Shown here one piece after another: positions 45,101 to 57,376 of a stretch of 64,000 nt of DNA. The position numbers and the translations under genes were made by a program. Under the pieces are notes generated by a model, which did not search any database, was not told the DNA's origin, and saw nothing but the letters and a program-made list of their open reading frames with translations. Source of the DNA: Branchiostoma floridae (Eukaryota; Chordata; Leptocardii; Amphioxiformes; Branchiostomatidae); the NCBI RefSeq assembly GCF_000003815.2, contig NC_049980.1, positions 5,503,346 through 5,567,345 on the forward strand, written 5' to 3'. Within the stretch, counting starts at the first letter, position 1. The number at the start of each line of letters is the position of its first letter.

Positions 45101-48100
45101 TCGACCAGTGTGGGCAGCACGAGAAAGTCACACAGCGTCTCAAGAACATTTTGAACGACTATCCCGAGGGAGCAGGTATCTTTAAAGAACTCATTCAAAA
45201 CGCAGACGACGCTGGAGCAACAGAAGTCAAGTTCCTTGTCGACTGGCGTACTAACGAAGACTCCAGGGAGGACCTGATAGACCAAGGCATGGCGGTGTGC
45301 CATGGACCGGCGCTGTGGGCGTTCAACAACGCCACGTTCAGCGAAGAGGACTTCAAGAACATCCAGAATCTAGGAGGGCAGACAAAATTGGACGCTCTCG
45401 AGAAAGTGGGGAGGTTTGGGGTTGGTTTCAATTCTGTGTACCATGTCACAGACGTCCCGAGTTTTGTCAGTGGAAGTCGGGTGATTTTCTTTGATCCGCA
45501 TGCCACGCACCTCTCCAAGCACATCAAAGATAAGTCTAAACCAGGAATCGGACTTGACTTACAAAAGAACACACGGCTGGTCAGCAGGTTCAAAGACCAG
45601 TTTAAGCCTTTCCAAGGCGTCTTCGGCTACAGCACAAGTACTTCCTACAACGGAACGCTGTTCAGGCTCCCGTTAAGAACACCACAGGGAGCATCCGACA
45701 GCGAGATTAGCGATGTGGTGTACAGCAAACCTGGCAATGCAAACATGGGAAGACTAGTTGAAAGCTTCAATACTGTCCTAAAACAACTCCTTCTCTTCAC
45801 ACAGAATGTAGCACATGTGGCAATGTACACTCTGGATCAGTTCTCGGACCCGTCGAAGATGGTCAAAGCGTTCGAAGTCTCAAAGACAGGCGTGAAGTAT
45901 TTGCGTGAAATGCAAATTCCTTCTCACGTACTGACAGGTAACAAATTTCAAGTTCAAAGCAATTGTCTGCTGGCTACGTCGGACGTGTTGAAACGCCAAG
46001 GCGCCAACAGAAATGTGGAGTACCCGGAAACGTCAATGGTAGTCAAGGTAACTTGCCGAGAGGAGACGGATAACTCCGTGAGTGAGGAGTGGATCATTTC
46101 GTCCTGCATGGGTACCGCGAAATCACTGGAGTTAGCCCTGTCTACAAGCGGAAAGAAGACCGGGCTAGTTCCATGCGGAGGCGTGGCAGCGTTGCTGAAG
46201 TCCAGTGATAGCAGCCACCCGAACGCCTCAAGCGGAGAGGCCTTCTGCTTCCTACCTCTGTCTATCCCAACGGGACTACCTGTCCATGTGAACGGCAGTT
46301 TTGCTGTCGCATCCAATCGCCGAGGGCTGTGGGAAGAGACGAGTACCGACAGCAACGACCTGAGGGTGGAGTGGAACAAGGCTCTGATGGGGGATGCTGT
46401 GTGTAGGGCGTACATCACAATGCTTCTAGACCTGAGAGACATGGCAAAGAAAGGACTACTAACTCCCTACCAGTACCACAGCTTTTGGCCTAATCCCTGT
46501 CACATTGCAGGCTCCACACACTACAGCGTCCTAGTGAAAGCCATCTACACTGCCTTGGCATCAAACGACAAACCACCAGATCTGTTTGAGTCCGAAGGAC
46601 AATGGCTGAGTTTTACATCGACAGTCTTTCTTGACTCCGGAATCACGTTTTCCTCAGAAGAGAAAGCTGCCGCCAGGTGCGCACTACAGCAGTGTCTGTC
46701 GTACTCCACTATCGTTGAGCTGCCCGAATGGGCCAGGCAAGGATTCGAGATAGCCGGCTGTGGCGAGCTTCTCTCTCAGCACACATACACCGAGGATCGA
46801 TTGTACTCCGAGCTGTTCTTTCCTCGGATACGTGACTTGTCTGACGAAATACGAGATCCTCTGATGCTCCGTATATTAGGCAGGGAAAGTGAAGACTATC
46901 ATGAACAAATCGCAACCACAGCCTGTATTCCCACCAGCCCAAGAGGACAGACATTATCTTGTCCCGGGGACCTCGTACACCCCAACGGAAAGGTCTCAAA
47001 GATGTTTCTACCTGAAGACAAGAAGTTTCCACATGGAACCACAGAAACTTACTTAAAACCTTCACGTCTGGTACTGTTGACAGAACTGGGCATGCGCAAA
47101 GATGACGTCCCGTGGGAATTCGTCATCGAACGGGCAAATTCAGTAGTTGGTTTGAACAAGGTCAATCAGGACGCATCTCAGAAGCGAATCATCGCCCTGC
47201 TAGACTTCATCGTTGAGAAGGTCAGGTCAGGTCAGTCCCATAGTCCCGTTGAGAAGACGAAAAGGGAAAGAAACAAAGAACAACTGGAGCAGGCAAGAAC
47301 ACAGTTCTTAACCATCCCTTTTTTACCAATCATGCAAAAGCCCAGTCAATGGCCCTTTGGATGGAAAGGGTCAGAGTATCCCGTTGACGCACTACTTTCT
47401 GCTCTCGAACTTCAGCCGAGTAAGAATTATGAGATTGTAGGCGTCTCCAGTCCAATCTTGTGCAGTGAAATCGTTACCGGGAATTGGAAACACAACAGTC
47501 ACTACACTGTACCAACCAGCCTTAGCAGGTTTCTGGGCTTAGAAGACAAATCACCTGACCTCTCTGAGACCTTGACAAACCTCATGGCTATTGTCGCCGT
47601 GGACATGAAGACTCTCTCGAAAGATGCTTTGGATTGCACGAGAACATCGTACCTTAAAACATGTCAGCACCTTCAGACGCTTTGCCGCGAGTCAAAAGAC
47701 AAAGAGGATGAGATTGCTACAAGCCTGATTAAGACACCGTTCATCATGAGCCAGGCGAAGGAGAAATTTCTCTTTCCATCGGAGGTGTCCTTTCACTTGA
47801 AATTCACTTGCGCTCCCTATCTGTACCAAGTCCCAGAGGAATTGGCAAAAGAACTTAGACCTCTCCTCTCGGCCTGCAAAGTCAAAAAGGGTTTTGAAGC
47901 ATGTGACTTCCTTCGAGCTCTGCATCGCCTGAAGGAAGATAAAGGAAACCGGAGACTGCGCTCCGATAAGGTCAACCTTGCGCTGGAACTGTTGAAAGCA
48001 GCTAGCGACATGGAGGGAGAAGACATCAGAAAACAGGAACTTTGGATACCGGACAAGAGTGGTGTGTTGCGCAGGCCTTCGGAGGTATGTTACAATGACT

Positions 48101-51100
48101 GTGCCTGGATCAAACAGACAAAGGACATGGTGTTTTGCCACAAGGACATGTCAAGAGGTTTAGCGGTGGACAAACTGGGAGTGAAGCCTGTACGACACAA
48201 GTCACTAGAGGCCTACTCAAACAACCTTGAACAACCTTATTTCGGCTCCAATTTCGGCCAGGTGGAAAAGTTGACGAACAGAATCAAGCGCCTCTTGGAT
48301 GCGTATCCCTTCGATAAGGAGATCCTTAAAGAACTGCTACAAAATGCCGACGACGCCGGAGCAACAAAAATCCACTTTGTGTTCGACAAGCGGCATTATG
48401 GCACCAAGCACATCTTTGACGATAGCTGGAAGGAACTGCAAGGACCAGCCCTGTGTGTTTACAACAACAGGCCTTTCACGGAAACCGACCTAGCCGGTAT
48501 TCAAAACCTCGGAGAAGGCAGCAAGGCACAGGATCCGGTCAAGACTGGAAAGTATGGAGTCGGCTTCAACGCAGTCTACCACCTGACAGACTGCCCTTCC
48601 TTCATGACAGGAGGGGACACATTGTGTGTTTTTGATCCGCAACTCCGCTTTGTCCCAGGTGCAACACAGAAGCACCCGGGACGCATGTTTCGTGACATTG
48701 ACGACTACTTGAGGCGGCAATACAAGGACGTGTTCAAATGCTATCTCCGTCACAAACGTGCGTTTTCGTCTCCGGAGAGCACCATGTTCCGATTCCCACT
48801 ACGGACCAAAGCAATGGCGAAAACATCTGATCTCAATGACAAGGAAATCACGGAAGATATGATCATGAGCCTCCTACACAGATTCAAAAGCGAAAGCTTT
48901 GAAGTACTCCTATTCCTGAACAGCGTGGAAAAGATCAAGATCTCCATCATAGAAGAAAACGGAACCTCACATGAATTCTATCGCGCCGAAGCACTCATAT
49001 CAAAAGAGGCAAAGCGAGAGCGACAAAAGTTTGCAAAATACGTGGCTGAATGCGCTGACAGTAAAGAGCCCCTTCACACATTGGCAACTCATCATGTCAC
49101 ATACAACATGGACCTCCGTGACAACGACCAGCACCAGGAGACCTGGATGGTTCACCAGAGAATCGGATTTGACGACAAAGATATCCCAAACAGCATTAAA
49201 GATGCTCATGCAGCAAATGAGTTGGGCCTACTTCCAAGAGGAGGGGCAGCTGTCTGTCACAAACAGTGTAAACAGCCATATAATACGAAAGCGTTTCAGG
49301 CATCAAGGAAGTATGAAGAGTGTTATCATATGGGACCCAAACGTGCATTTTGCTTTCTGCCGCTCCCTATAGAAACAAATCTCCCGGTCCATGTGAATGG
49401 TCATTTTGCCTTGGATCACGAGGCTAGGAGAAACCTGTGGAGGGATGAGAACGGTGGGATGAAATCCGACTGGAACAAGACATTGATCAAAGAAGTCATC
49501 GCTCCGGCATACGCTGCGGTGATAGATGCCAAAAGAAGAGAAGACTTTGACGTAGATAAGGAATCATCCTCTGCATCAAAAGCAGGGTTGGTCCAAAGAT
49601 CACTGGAGTCATATCACAGTCTCTTTCCGTCTGTCTCAAAGACGACGGATGGGTGGAGGGAACTTGCCGTGGCTGTCTATGAGCATATCGACAGGAAGCA
49701 TCTTCGCCTTTTGTCAGTAATGCGGGCGATCAACAATGATTCACAGCCTCGAAGTGGCAATCAGAGTACACGTAATAATGTCCAGCAGACATTGGAATGG
49801 CTGCCGCCAACAGGAGACGGGAAGGATGAAGCATTCTTCAACACAGTGAAGATCGACCACCCAACATCATTGGTGACCTCTCAAAAGTCGAAGAAAACGG
49901 TGTTGGTAGAGACACTCCTGGACCTGGGATTCAACCTTCTTGCATGTCCGCGAACAATATTTGACTCCTTCAGACAAGCTGGAATCAAAGTACAGGGGGC
50001 TCTGCCCGAGTCAGTGACCCGGTTTCTTCGAACTCACACTGCCGACGAACCGTTGTGTCGTATCGGAACTTCCCTCCCTGCCCCATTGAACACCACGACC
50101 TTCCAACAAGCAGAGAAACTACGATTCGTCCTTGAATATTGCTTGTCCGCACAGCAGCACGAGTTCGAACTACACGGCCTTCCTTTGCTTCTGACAGCTG
50201 ACAACATCCTACGAGCATTTGACATCTCATCTCCCGTATTTGCTACACACTATGCGAACCTCGTGCCAAGTGTGCCAGATCAGTTTCAACACAGCTCCTG
50301 CCTTTCAGAAGTACTGAGTAAAAAGACTGACGCCACAGTCCGATGTTTCGACGTCAAAGCTCTGTGCAGACTGATGCCACGCGTGATCGACAGATCTAAG
50401 TTCGGAAATGGTGAAATTGTGAAACTGTGCCTGTCTTCCACGGTTCCTTCAAAGGAGTGGATATGTTTACTTTGGAAATTCTTTGATCAGGAATTACCCC
50501 GACTTGCAATTGAAGATATCAGTACTTTGTTTGCAGACTGGGCTATTTTACCCGCCTTCACGCCTGCACAGTGCAGTGTTCCAATGTCGCTCCGCTCAAG
50601 AGCCGCTCCGGTGCAACCAGTGGACCGTTACCTAGTCCCACTGTGCAAGGCATACACTGTGGTAAACTTCAATGATCAAAATGCACAGCAAGGCACGGTG
50701 GCGAGAATTCTTCGCAAACTCCACTGCTTGGAGCTGGACACAAGTTGCCTTCGTGCATCCGGTGGCTTTGAACATTTGCCAACACGATTTGTCCCTCATC
50801 TCACAAACCACGCGGGGATCTTGAGAGTGTTGTACTTCATTCTAGTCGAGCAAGGAGGTACTACACCTTTGACCACTGAAGAGGCAACTGAACTGTTGAA
50901 GTATTTCGAACACGAAGCCGAGAGGTACGCACAGGAACCGGGGAATTTGCGCATGTTGCGGTCCTTACCATTGTACGAAACAATTCACAACAGGCTCATC
51001 AGTCTCAACACCACTAGCCAATGCCACGTGTTACCTGTGGGGATTCCGACGGCAGACATGGATAAGTGGATAACACGGTCAAATGCTGTCTTTTTGAAGA

Positions 51101-54100
51101 GAAACGACAGCCTTACAAAGCTGCACAAAGCCTTGGGGTGTTCAGGGATCACAGACGCTGTGGTGTACGAACGGTATATCTTCCCAAACATGGACCACCT
51201 GAGCGATGAGGCAGTGAAGATACACCTTGAGTACCTACGAAACATGCTAGCTCGGATGACTACGGTAGAGGAGCAGACACGGCAATCTTTGCTAGCGGGC
51301 CTAGGATATCTACCCATCATTCCATCGCAAAGAGGCAGAAGGCCTGTTCGAGACTTCTACGACCACACACATCCCGTGTTCCGTGAAATGGTCTCTTTGG
51401 AGAACTTCCTCCCAGAATACTATCGAATGGAATTTGGAGCATGGAGAAAGTTCTTCATCGATATTGGTCTCCACGACACAGTAACAAAGTCCCTGTTCCT
51501 CCAGTATGCAAGAGAAGTTGAACGAATGGCCAAGTCAGTCCGAAACCGAGATCAATCATCACGCAAATCAGACATTTTGATGAAGAACTTTCTCCATATG
51601 AAGGAGTTGGTCGAAGGAACATTTACAAAAGAAGTTTCAACTATTCAGTTCATCTCACCAGTCGCTGTACGACCTGCTCTGTCTACGCTTCACAGCCAAT
51701 ATGGTGTCTCTGGGGACGTCTTGCCTTTTGTGTGTTTTAAGGACTCTGTGCCCGAGGATAGACAAGAGCTTTGCTGGACCACGGCGAACATTTTACCCAA
51801 CGGAGCAAATCCAGACCATCCAGAGTCAAGGTACTATAAAAAGGATTCAAAGGAACTATGTCAACGGCTAGGCATTCAATTACAGCCATCTTCAGATACC
51901 GTTACTAGTCATGTCATGTGTCTTTGCCAATATTTGTCCCAGCAAAAGGCCATGGAAACTGAAGAGGGAGCAAACTCACCCTCAGCTTGCCAAACTCTTT
52001 GGAACTTGATGCCAAAAGTCTACGAATTCCTTTCGACATCGTGTGATGCTATCTCGGTAAAGGAGAAGCTAGGTCATGTGCCGTGTATCGTTGTAGAAGA
52101 GGGCAGAAGGCTTGTCCGTCCAGATCAGATTGCTATCGAACTCCATCAAGAATCCGAGATTCGACCTCACCTGTATGGCTTGCCCAAAAAGCTTGGCCCT
52201 TACCATGAGTTCTTTGCATCTTTTGGGACCCCCGAGAAACCAACCCCGTTGCAATATGCAAATGTGCTAGAACAATTCTATCTGTCATCCAACGGAGAGT
52301 CTTTGGTAGATCCAAATGAGAAGAATGGATCTTATTCGGCAGTTGCCGGACTTTTCCAGAGTTTGAAAGGTTCGTCGCAAATAACGTTGAGGAAAGAAAT
52401 GCCGTCACAGACAGAGGCTATTAAAGACGCGTTTCAGCAACTTGAAAACCTGTACCTCCCGAGTCGTCAGAATGAGCTGTGCAAAACAACTGATCTTGTT
52501 TTTGACGACACCCCACAGTTTTCCCATCGGATCAAAGACTTCAAGTACCCGTTTCTTTTGCATTTGGGTAACTGCCACCTGAGTGGGAATGAAGAAGAAT
52601 TTATCAATCTTCTACCTGCACACCTCAGTCCTAAGCGCTGTAGCGCCCTCGTGCAAGAAACACTCTGTGACGATTGTGAACAAATGGCTTGTGTCATGGG
52701 TGAGAGCTGTGTCCTGGAGACACGATACAACTGTTTGTTCAGGAGTTCTCAGTTTACCCATGCAGTCCATCGTCTCTTCAAGAACAGTCAGAATGTAAAT
52801 TGTGACGAGGCAACCCTGACGAAAGCTCTTGAGAAGACGGTATCTTCAATAAAGGTATGCTGCAAGCAAAAACTGGTGACTTGCCTTTCCTACAAGGAGA
52901 CAAAGGACGAGATCAAAGAGAGCAAGGACAACTCCCTTTGTTTCATAGAGGACTGTACATTGTATATTGCACACACAGAAACAACGTCCGAACATTACGA
53001 GGATTTCATTTTCAAGCTGGCACATGTCATAAACTATGCACTTGGACAGCCTCTTGTGGACCTTTCACCCCTCATGGTAGTCCTCAGTACCAACGTACCA
53101 TCTGATATCTCGGGGAAACTGGACAGGGCAGGAATACAGCGCCACTCTTCGGGAAACGATGAGGAGCAGCATCGTCATGACCTGGGCACTCCGATCCCAG
53201 AAATCTATCACTACCTCTTAAAGAGTAACCCTGCACACTTCTTCTCCCCTGACGAGTTCGTTGGTTTTGAGCTCTACGAGTCAGACGTAGAGGCAGACTC
53301 AGAGGAGTACACCATGTCATTTCTGTACGCAAGAGTCATCAAGGAAGCGTCAACGGATACGAATCTCAAGTTCGGACTGGGTAGGAAATATGTCATAGAT
53401 CTGGGGCAAACACAGCGAACAGTGAGTGCGGCAGATCTTTACAAGTTTTGCCGTCCCATTGTACCAGGTCCGCTCGTTCTGTATGAAGGAGAGACAGATG
53501 AGAAAGGGTCTTCGGCAGCCAAAACACCTCAGAGTCTTCAAGATGCAATGGAAGAGGTGAGCAACATCTTGGAAGAAGCATGGAAGCTGCCAGAAAAGGA
53601 GAGAAAGAAGGTTGTGCGGCGCCTCTACCTCCAATGGCACCCGGATAAGAATCCTGACAACGTAGAGATGTCCACTGAGGTTTGCAAGCACATTCAAGCC
53701 GAAATAAGCAGGCTTGAGAAGGGTCTTCCAAGAAAGTCTGCAGGACAAGGACACAGGTCTGGTAGCGGTGGCTTTGATTTCGGCGAAAGCACCTTCAGCA
53801 GCAGCTTCAACAGGTGGAACGCCCATGCCGGGTTCCATCGCCGCCAGAGGGAGCAGTTCTACGAACGCTACCAAGGCAGCGACTTCAGCGGCTGGCGCAC
53901 GAACTCCGGCCAGTGGGTACCACCCAAGTCCGACAGAAGCAGCTTCCCTAACCCACGGGAAGCGGCCCGCTGGCATCGCCAAGCAACAGCAGACCTACAA
54001 GCGGCCAAGGACAACCTACGCGGTCCTGGCACCTCTCATGAGTGGACATGTCTGATGTGCCACCAGGCAGTGGAGAAAGCTCTAAAAGCTGTGCAACTGG

Positions 54101-54381
54101 GCAAGTTCGGCAAGTACGAGATGATCCACCATATAGGAAGAATGGCGATGGGACTGATGGCCAGGTACGGGGATGAAATGGCCGGTATTGGTGATGCCGC
54201 AATGGAGCTGTCGTCCATCGGATCCTACCTTAGGTGTGATGACGTATACCTGCGAGCCCGCTACCCCAACCTTCACCCTGCCCCTAGAGTTCCCAACGAC
54301 GTTTTCACCCGGCAGCACGCAGAGAGTGCCATCCATCTGGCTCAGACTGTACTAGGCATGACACAAAGAGTACTAAAGTAA
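39027..54381 (+). CDS. SACS: Sacsin-like giant co-chaperone (first coding exon missing)
   Basis: Five exons join into 13322 bases, one frame of 4439 residues ending at TAA 54379-54381. Human sacsin has about 4.6 thousand residues, so nearly all of the protein is here. It contains three sacsin repeat regions, each led by an Hsp90-like ATPase fold: N-box [11 protein letters not shown] at residue 30, [11 protein letters not shown] near 1376, [11 protein letters not shown] near 2423; each is followed by a GRFGxGFNSVYH-type glycine box ([12 protein letters not shown] in the third) and an LPVHVNG/H-type block with paired Arg. Near the C-terminus are a J domain with HPD (about 4193) and a HEPN domain (about 4297-4437). 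Sacsin is a cytosolic co-chaperone linked to Hsp70 and to intermediate-filament and mitochondrial organisation in vertebrates. The first exon starts inside a codon, so the start Met, and any ubiquitin-like domain, lie upstream. Orthology rather than membership of a sacsin-like family was not tested. Confidence 0.93.
39633..39891 (+). CDS. SACS: Sacsin exon B: ATPase motifs of region 1
   Basis: It encodes [19 protein letters not shown], the [13 protein letters not shown] block and [14 protein letters not shown]. The N-box keeps the Asn and the key Asp but reads E at two places where regions 2 and 3 have D and G. Phase 0 to 1; the donor is GTAAGA. Confidence 0.93.
40432..41245 (+). CDS. SACS: Sacsin exon C: middle of region 1
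   Basis: It begins [21 protein letters not shown] after the acceptor TTCCCAG and contains [11 protein letters not shown], then near the end [21 protein letters not shown], the block with paired Arg that follows the ATPase core in every sacsin region. Phase 1 to 2; the donor is GTAGGG. Confidence 0.9.
41603..42294 (+). CDS. SACS: Sacsin exon D: rest of region 1
   Basis: After the acceptor CTGTTCAG it reads [20 protein letters not shown], the helical segment behind the ATPase core, and continues open through [12 protein letters not shown] and [11 protein letters not shown] to the donor GTCAGT. Phase 2 to 1. Confidence 0.88.
42914..54381 (+). CDS. SACS: Sacsin giant exon: regions 1 (end) to 3, J and HEPN domains
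   Basis: A single exon of 11468 bases is open from the acceptor CTGACAG to TAA. It contains the end of region 1, all of regions 2 and 3, [10 protein letters not shown] (J domain, with HPD at 53638-53646), a Gly/Ser/Phe-rich spacer, and the HEPN domain ([40 protein letters not shown]). Vertebrate SACS likewise packs most of its coding sequence in one giant exon. A GTAAGT at 43010 lies within coding sequence and is not used if the frame is to be kept. Many antisense open frames across this exon are shadows. Confidence 0.95.
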
Positions 54382-54642
54382 CCGACACAGACAATGGACC
54401 AGATGTTCTGTTGACGAATCAAAACACTGAAATAGCTCGCACGTTTGATAGTTGAGACCTTTCTTTAGAGACATATCAGAAACAGTGTAAAATTTTCTAT
54501 CGAAAGGACGTGATAGACCAACTAGTGCAGCACATTGTTAGTACTGGTTTTCAAACCGTATATTGGTAGTCATACGGTTTAGCTTTCAACATTTTATTCA
54601 GTTTTATTATTTTTCTTTCTGTTAGATTCAAGATAAATCGTA
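54382..54642 (+). other. Sacsin 3' flank before a Tc1 insertion
   Basis: No AATAAA or ATTAAA occurs between the stop and the transposon at 54643; the closest variant is GATAAA at 54632. A 9-bp stem AAACCGTAT/ATACGGTTT lies at 54553-54580. The 3' UTR may end in or beyond the transposon. Confidence 0.5.
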
Positions 54643-55878
54643 TACACTCGGCACAAAAAGTTTGGAATATCAACTTTGGTATATCATACTTCCGTTATTT
54701 ATGCATCAATTTCAATGTATTATATATCAATAGAAAGCTTGTGTGATTTTCTTTCCTATGGTATCAAAATTATCATGATTGTAAACACATGAAACGAGCA
54801 CAAGGCCTGCTTACATGAGTGGGTCACGAAAAAAAAGTGCCCAAATTCCCCTGCTTCTGTTCAACATTGTATCGTCCTGTTGATATTGGCGCGTGTGTCA
54901 CTGGTTCAATCAATCCTTTTTTCACCTCAAACTTGGTATACAAGATACATACAAGGTTTTAGCACGCTTAGAGTAGAGTATATCTGCCCTGGACAAATCA
55001 AAGCGCGGATGCAGCGAGGAGAACCGCACGCTGACACGACAAGAGTCGGCATTTGGTGGTGGAGGCAGCGTCATGGTGTGGGGCGGTTTAACCGCCATAG
55101 GAAAAACAAGACTCGTCATCATTCCAGGCAACTTCAATGTGGTGAGATATAGGGACACCATCCTCCATCCAGTAGCAATATCCTACCTCTTCAATATTGG
55201 ACCAAATGCCATTCTGCAATATTACAACACCAGTCCACACAGAGAAAGGACCTTTGGATGCTGGAGTACAGTCTTAGGGAATAGCCTTCCTACGGCTTAT
55301 TGCTAGCACTCGATTGATCACCTCTTGCCATGGTTCAGATTTTTTGCTTGAATAAAGAATAACAGTAGCTTTGATTGACATGTCCTGTTTATTCAACTTG
55401 CCTTCATTCACAAGTCAATACCGACGGAAGAAAATGAGCAGAATGGAGTGATTGACTTTACTCTTTAGAAGGGTAATTTTGGCACTTTATCTTTAGAACC
55501 CCCTGTACGTAAGCAGACCTGGTGCTCGTTCCATGAATTTTCACTCATAAAATACTCTACTCAGATATGACAAAAAGAAACTTGGATGTTCTGTATACCA
55601 AACGGTAGGTGAAAAAGGAATTGATTAAATCATTGTCACCCGCGGCCATAAAACGGGGGAACAAAAACGGGGGAATTTGGGCACTTTTTTTTCATGACCC
55701 ACTCACGTTAGCAGGCCTAGTGTATGTTCCATTAGTTAACAATGATAATGAGTTTCATACCATTGGAAAGAAAATCATGCAAGCTTTCTATTGATATATA
55801 ATATATTGAAATTGATGCAGAAACAACAGAAATATGATCAACCGAAGTTGATATTCCAAACTTTTTGTGCTGAGTGTA
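54643..55878. mobile_element. Decayed Tc1-like transposon with long terminal inverted repeats
   Basis: Ends TACACTCGGCACAAAAAG and CTTTTTGTGCTGAGTGTA are inverted copies, each flanked by TA (54641-54642 and 55879-55880), the expected target duplication. Inverted similarity extends over about 210 bases (54643-54857 against 55672-55878, including a GGGTCACGAAAAAAAAGTGC block and its complement). The interior keeps only part of a transposase. It looks non-autonomous now. Confidence 0.88.
55049..55260 (+). pseudogene. Tc1-like transposase fragment
   Basis: It reads GGGSVMVWGGLTAIGKTRLV, then VVRYRDTILHPVAISYLF and NIGPNAILQYYNTSPHRER. This is the centre of a Tc1 DDE transposase. The DDN usually found before the PH motif reads YYN, so the second catalytic Asp is lost. 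The N-terminal DNA-binding part, the first Asp and the last acidic residue are not present in frame. Confidence 0.85.
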
Positions 55879-55880
55879 TA

Positions 55881-56127
55881 TTAAACGGTTTTTGTTTTTG
55901 TTTTTGTTAATAACAAAAAAAGCTATATCATATAAGGATGTTCTACATTTAGACGCATTTACAGATGTGTACACTTTTTATTAGCATGATTGGTACATTT
56001 TCTATCATCATATGTTATGACTTTAATATCGCTATGTGTTAGTAGATTAGTAGCAAATGCTAAGTCAAGCTCACCGAATCACTAAAATCTTTTCTTAACT
56101 GGAAAAGATGTAAAGCAGCAGTCGATG
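55881..56127. other. Gene-free stretch before a gap
   Basis: An AT-rich stretch with no visible domain. If the transporter gene has a last exon, part of its intron may lie here. Confidence 0.3.
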
Positions 56128-56227
56128 NNNNNNNNNNNNNNNNNNNNNNNNNNNNNNNNNNNNNNNNNNNNNNNNNNNNNNNNNNNNNNNNNNNNNNNNN
56201 NNNNNNNNNNNNNNNNNNNNNNNNNNN
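56128..56227. other. Assembly gap, 100 N
   Basis: Exactly 100 undetermined bases, eight bases beyond the apparent C-terminus of the transporter frame. Confidence 1.
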
Positions 56228-56235
56228 ATGCACCA

Positions 56236-57156
56236 TTATTGTTCCGAGTAAACTAGAGATAAACCTGCCCATTTAAGCACATTTGGTACTTTTGACAAGA
56301 TAAGATAGTCCAGTACGATGGTGAACGGTACCACAAGTGTGCTCAGTGCAACAGCAATGGCTGCCGTTTCAATTGAAAGTACTGTCACAGTAAGCAGCAT
56401 GGATATAGCTTGGGACAAGCCCAGTCCGGCAACGTATCCAGCTGTCTCTGTTGACATTACCCATAAGGGAGTCTCGAATGAGTAGGTTAGTACGAGCTGA
56501 GCTACAGTTCCTAGCAACGTTACATACAACATCATCGTAATACCTGACATGTCCTTCATGATGGCGCGTGCTATGACCATTTCTGGTGCCTTGGCAAAGG
56601 CAGCAGCCAGCGGTAGGAGAATGGACAAGACGACGGCGTGTGTTGAGTCCATTGCCAGTTTTGCCATCCCGAAACTGACCAGAGCTACCCCGGTAACGCT
56701 GATGAGAATCCCACAACAAGGAATGAGCCCGACTTTTTCCTTCAAAAATATAAACCCCATACAGGCTGTAAAGAGTGGCATTGCTCCTTGGATGATGCCA
56801 TACGCGATGCCGGGTGCAGCATAGGTGAAGGACAAGAACATCAGAGTGGTAGCAACATTGTTGACGAAAGGTTCAAGAAACAAAATGAAATTCTGCCATC
56901 TGTTTTCGCCTATCAGTTTGGGGCGAAAGATCGGATAGCAAACTAGAAGTATGAGAAGTTGGGCCAGTCTTAAGAAAAATAGTAGTTGAAATCCCGGGAC
57001 TCCATTCTTACTACCGAGGGCAGTGAATTCTGCTGCTAGGGCGTTGAAAACTGCTGCTCCCAAAGAAAGCAATGGTCCTCGTGCCGCTTTTAGAGACGTC
57101 TTCTTGTCTTCACTTGCATCTTCGTCGAGATCATCCTTCTTCGGAGACAGCACCAT
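56236..57156 (-). CDS. EamA/DMT-family transporter, SLC35G-like (C-terminus uncertain)
   Basis: A 306-residue membrane protein of the drug/metabolite transporter superfamily, with a charged cytosolic N-terminus (KKDDLDEDASEDKK) and about nine or ten hydrophobic helices from residue 28 on. The first EamA repeat ends with the diagnostic FLKEKVGLIPCCG (near 150), after YGIIQGAMPLFTACMGFI. The second repeat ends AVALSTLVVPFTIVLDYLIL followed by KVPNVLKWAG. Members move nucleotide sugars or other small metabolites, or have unknown substrates; none can be assigned here. The start ATG at 57156 has A at -3 and G at +4. The last residues (LSLVYSEQ) do not look like the expected final helix; a CAG/GTTTAT junction at the Trp-Ala-Gly suggests splicing to a further exon in or beyond the gap. 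Confidence 0.85.
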   Translation of the reverse strand: MVLSPKKDDLDEDASEDKKTSLKAARGPLLSLGAAVFNALAAEFTALGSKNGVPGFQLLFFLRLAQLLILLVCYPIFRPKLIGENRWQNFILFLEPFVNNVATTLMFLSFTYAAPGIAYGIIQGAMPLFTACMGFIFLKEKVGLIPCCGILISVTGVALVSFGMAKLAMDSTHAVVLSILLPLAAAFAKAPEMVIARAIMKDMSGITMMLYVTLLGTVAQLVLTYSFETPLWVMSTETAGYVAGLGLSQAISMLLTVTVLSIETAAIAVALSTLVVPFTIVLDYLILSKVPNVLKWAGLSLVYSEQ

Positions 57157-57189
57157 CTTCTGTGACGACTAAGATGCAAAAGTGATCCT
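57157..57189 (-). other. 5' UTR part of the transporter exon with splice acceptor
   Basis: Upstream of the start codon, a TTTTTTTACAG acceptor ends at 57190, so the coding exon probably begins at 57189 with a 33-base leader and an untranslated exon lies further right. This is inferred from the motif only. Confidence 0.5.
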
Positions 57190-57376
57190 CTGTAAAAAAA
57201 TTCGAAGACATAAGCCATTACGAGAGGAATAATGTACGCACTGAAAATATTCAACATGATTACTGCTTTGACCGTAACCCTGTCTTTGGGGGATATTTCA
57301 TTTATCTTTTTACTTCATGTCAAAAAGAGACTTGGTGCCCTTGGTGGCTGCCCTTAAATTGATGCAGAATATTGGT

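Noticed and set aside
42914-54381. Antisense open frames of 100-200 residues
   Set aside because: They mirror the sacsin coding strand and show no domains of their own.
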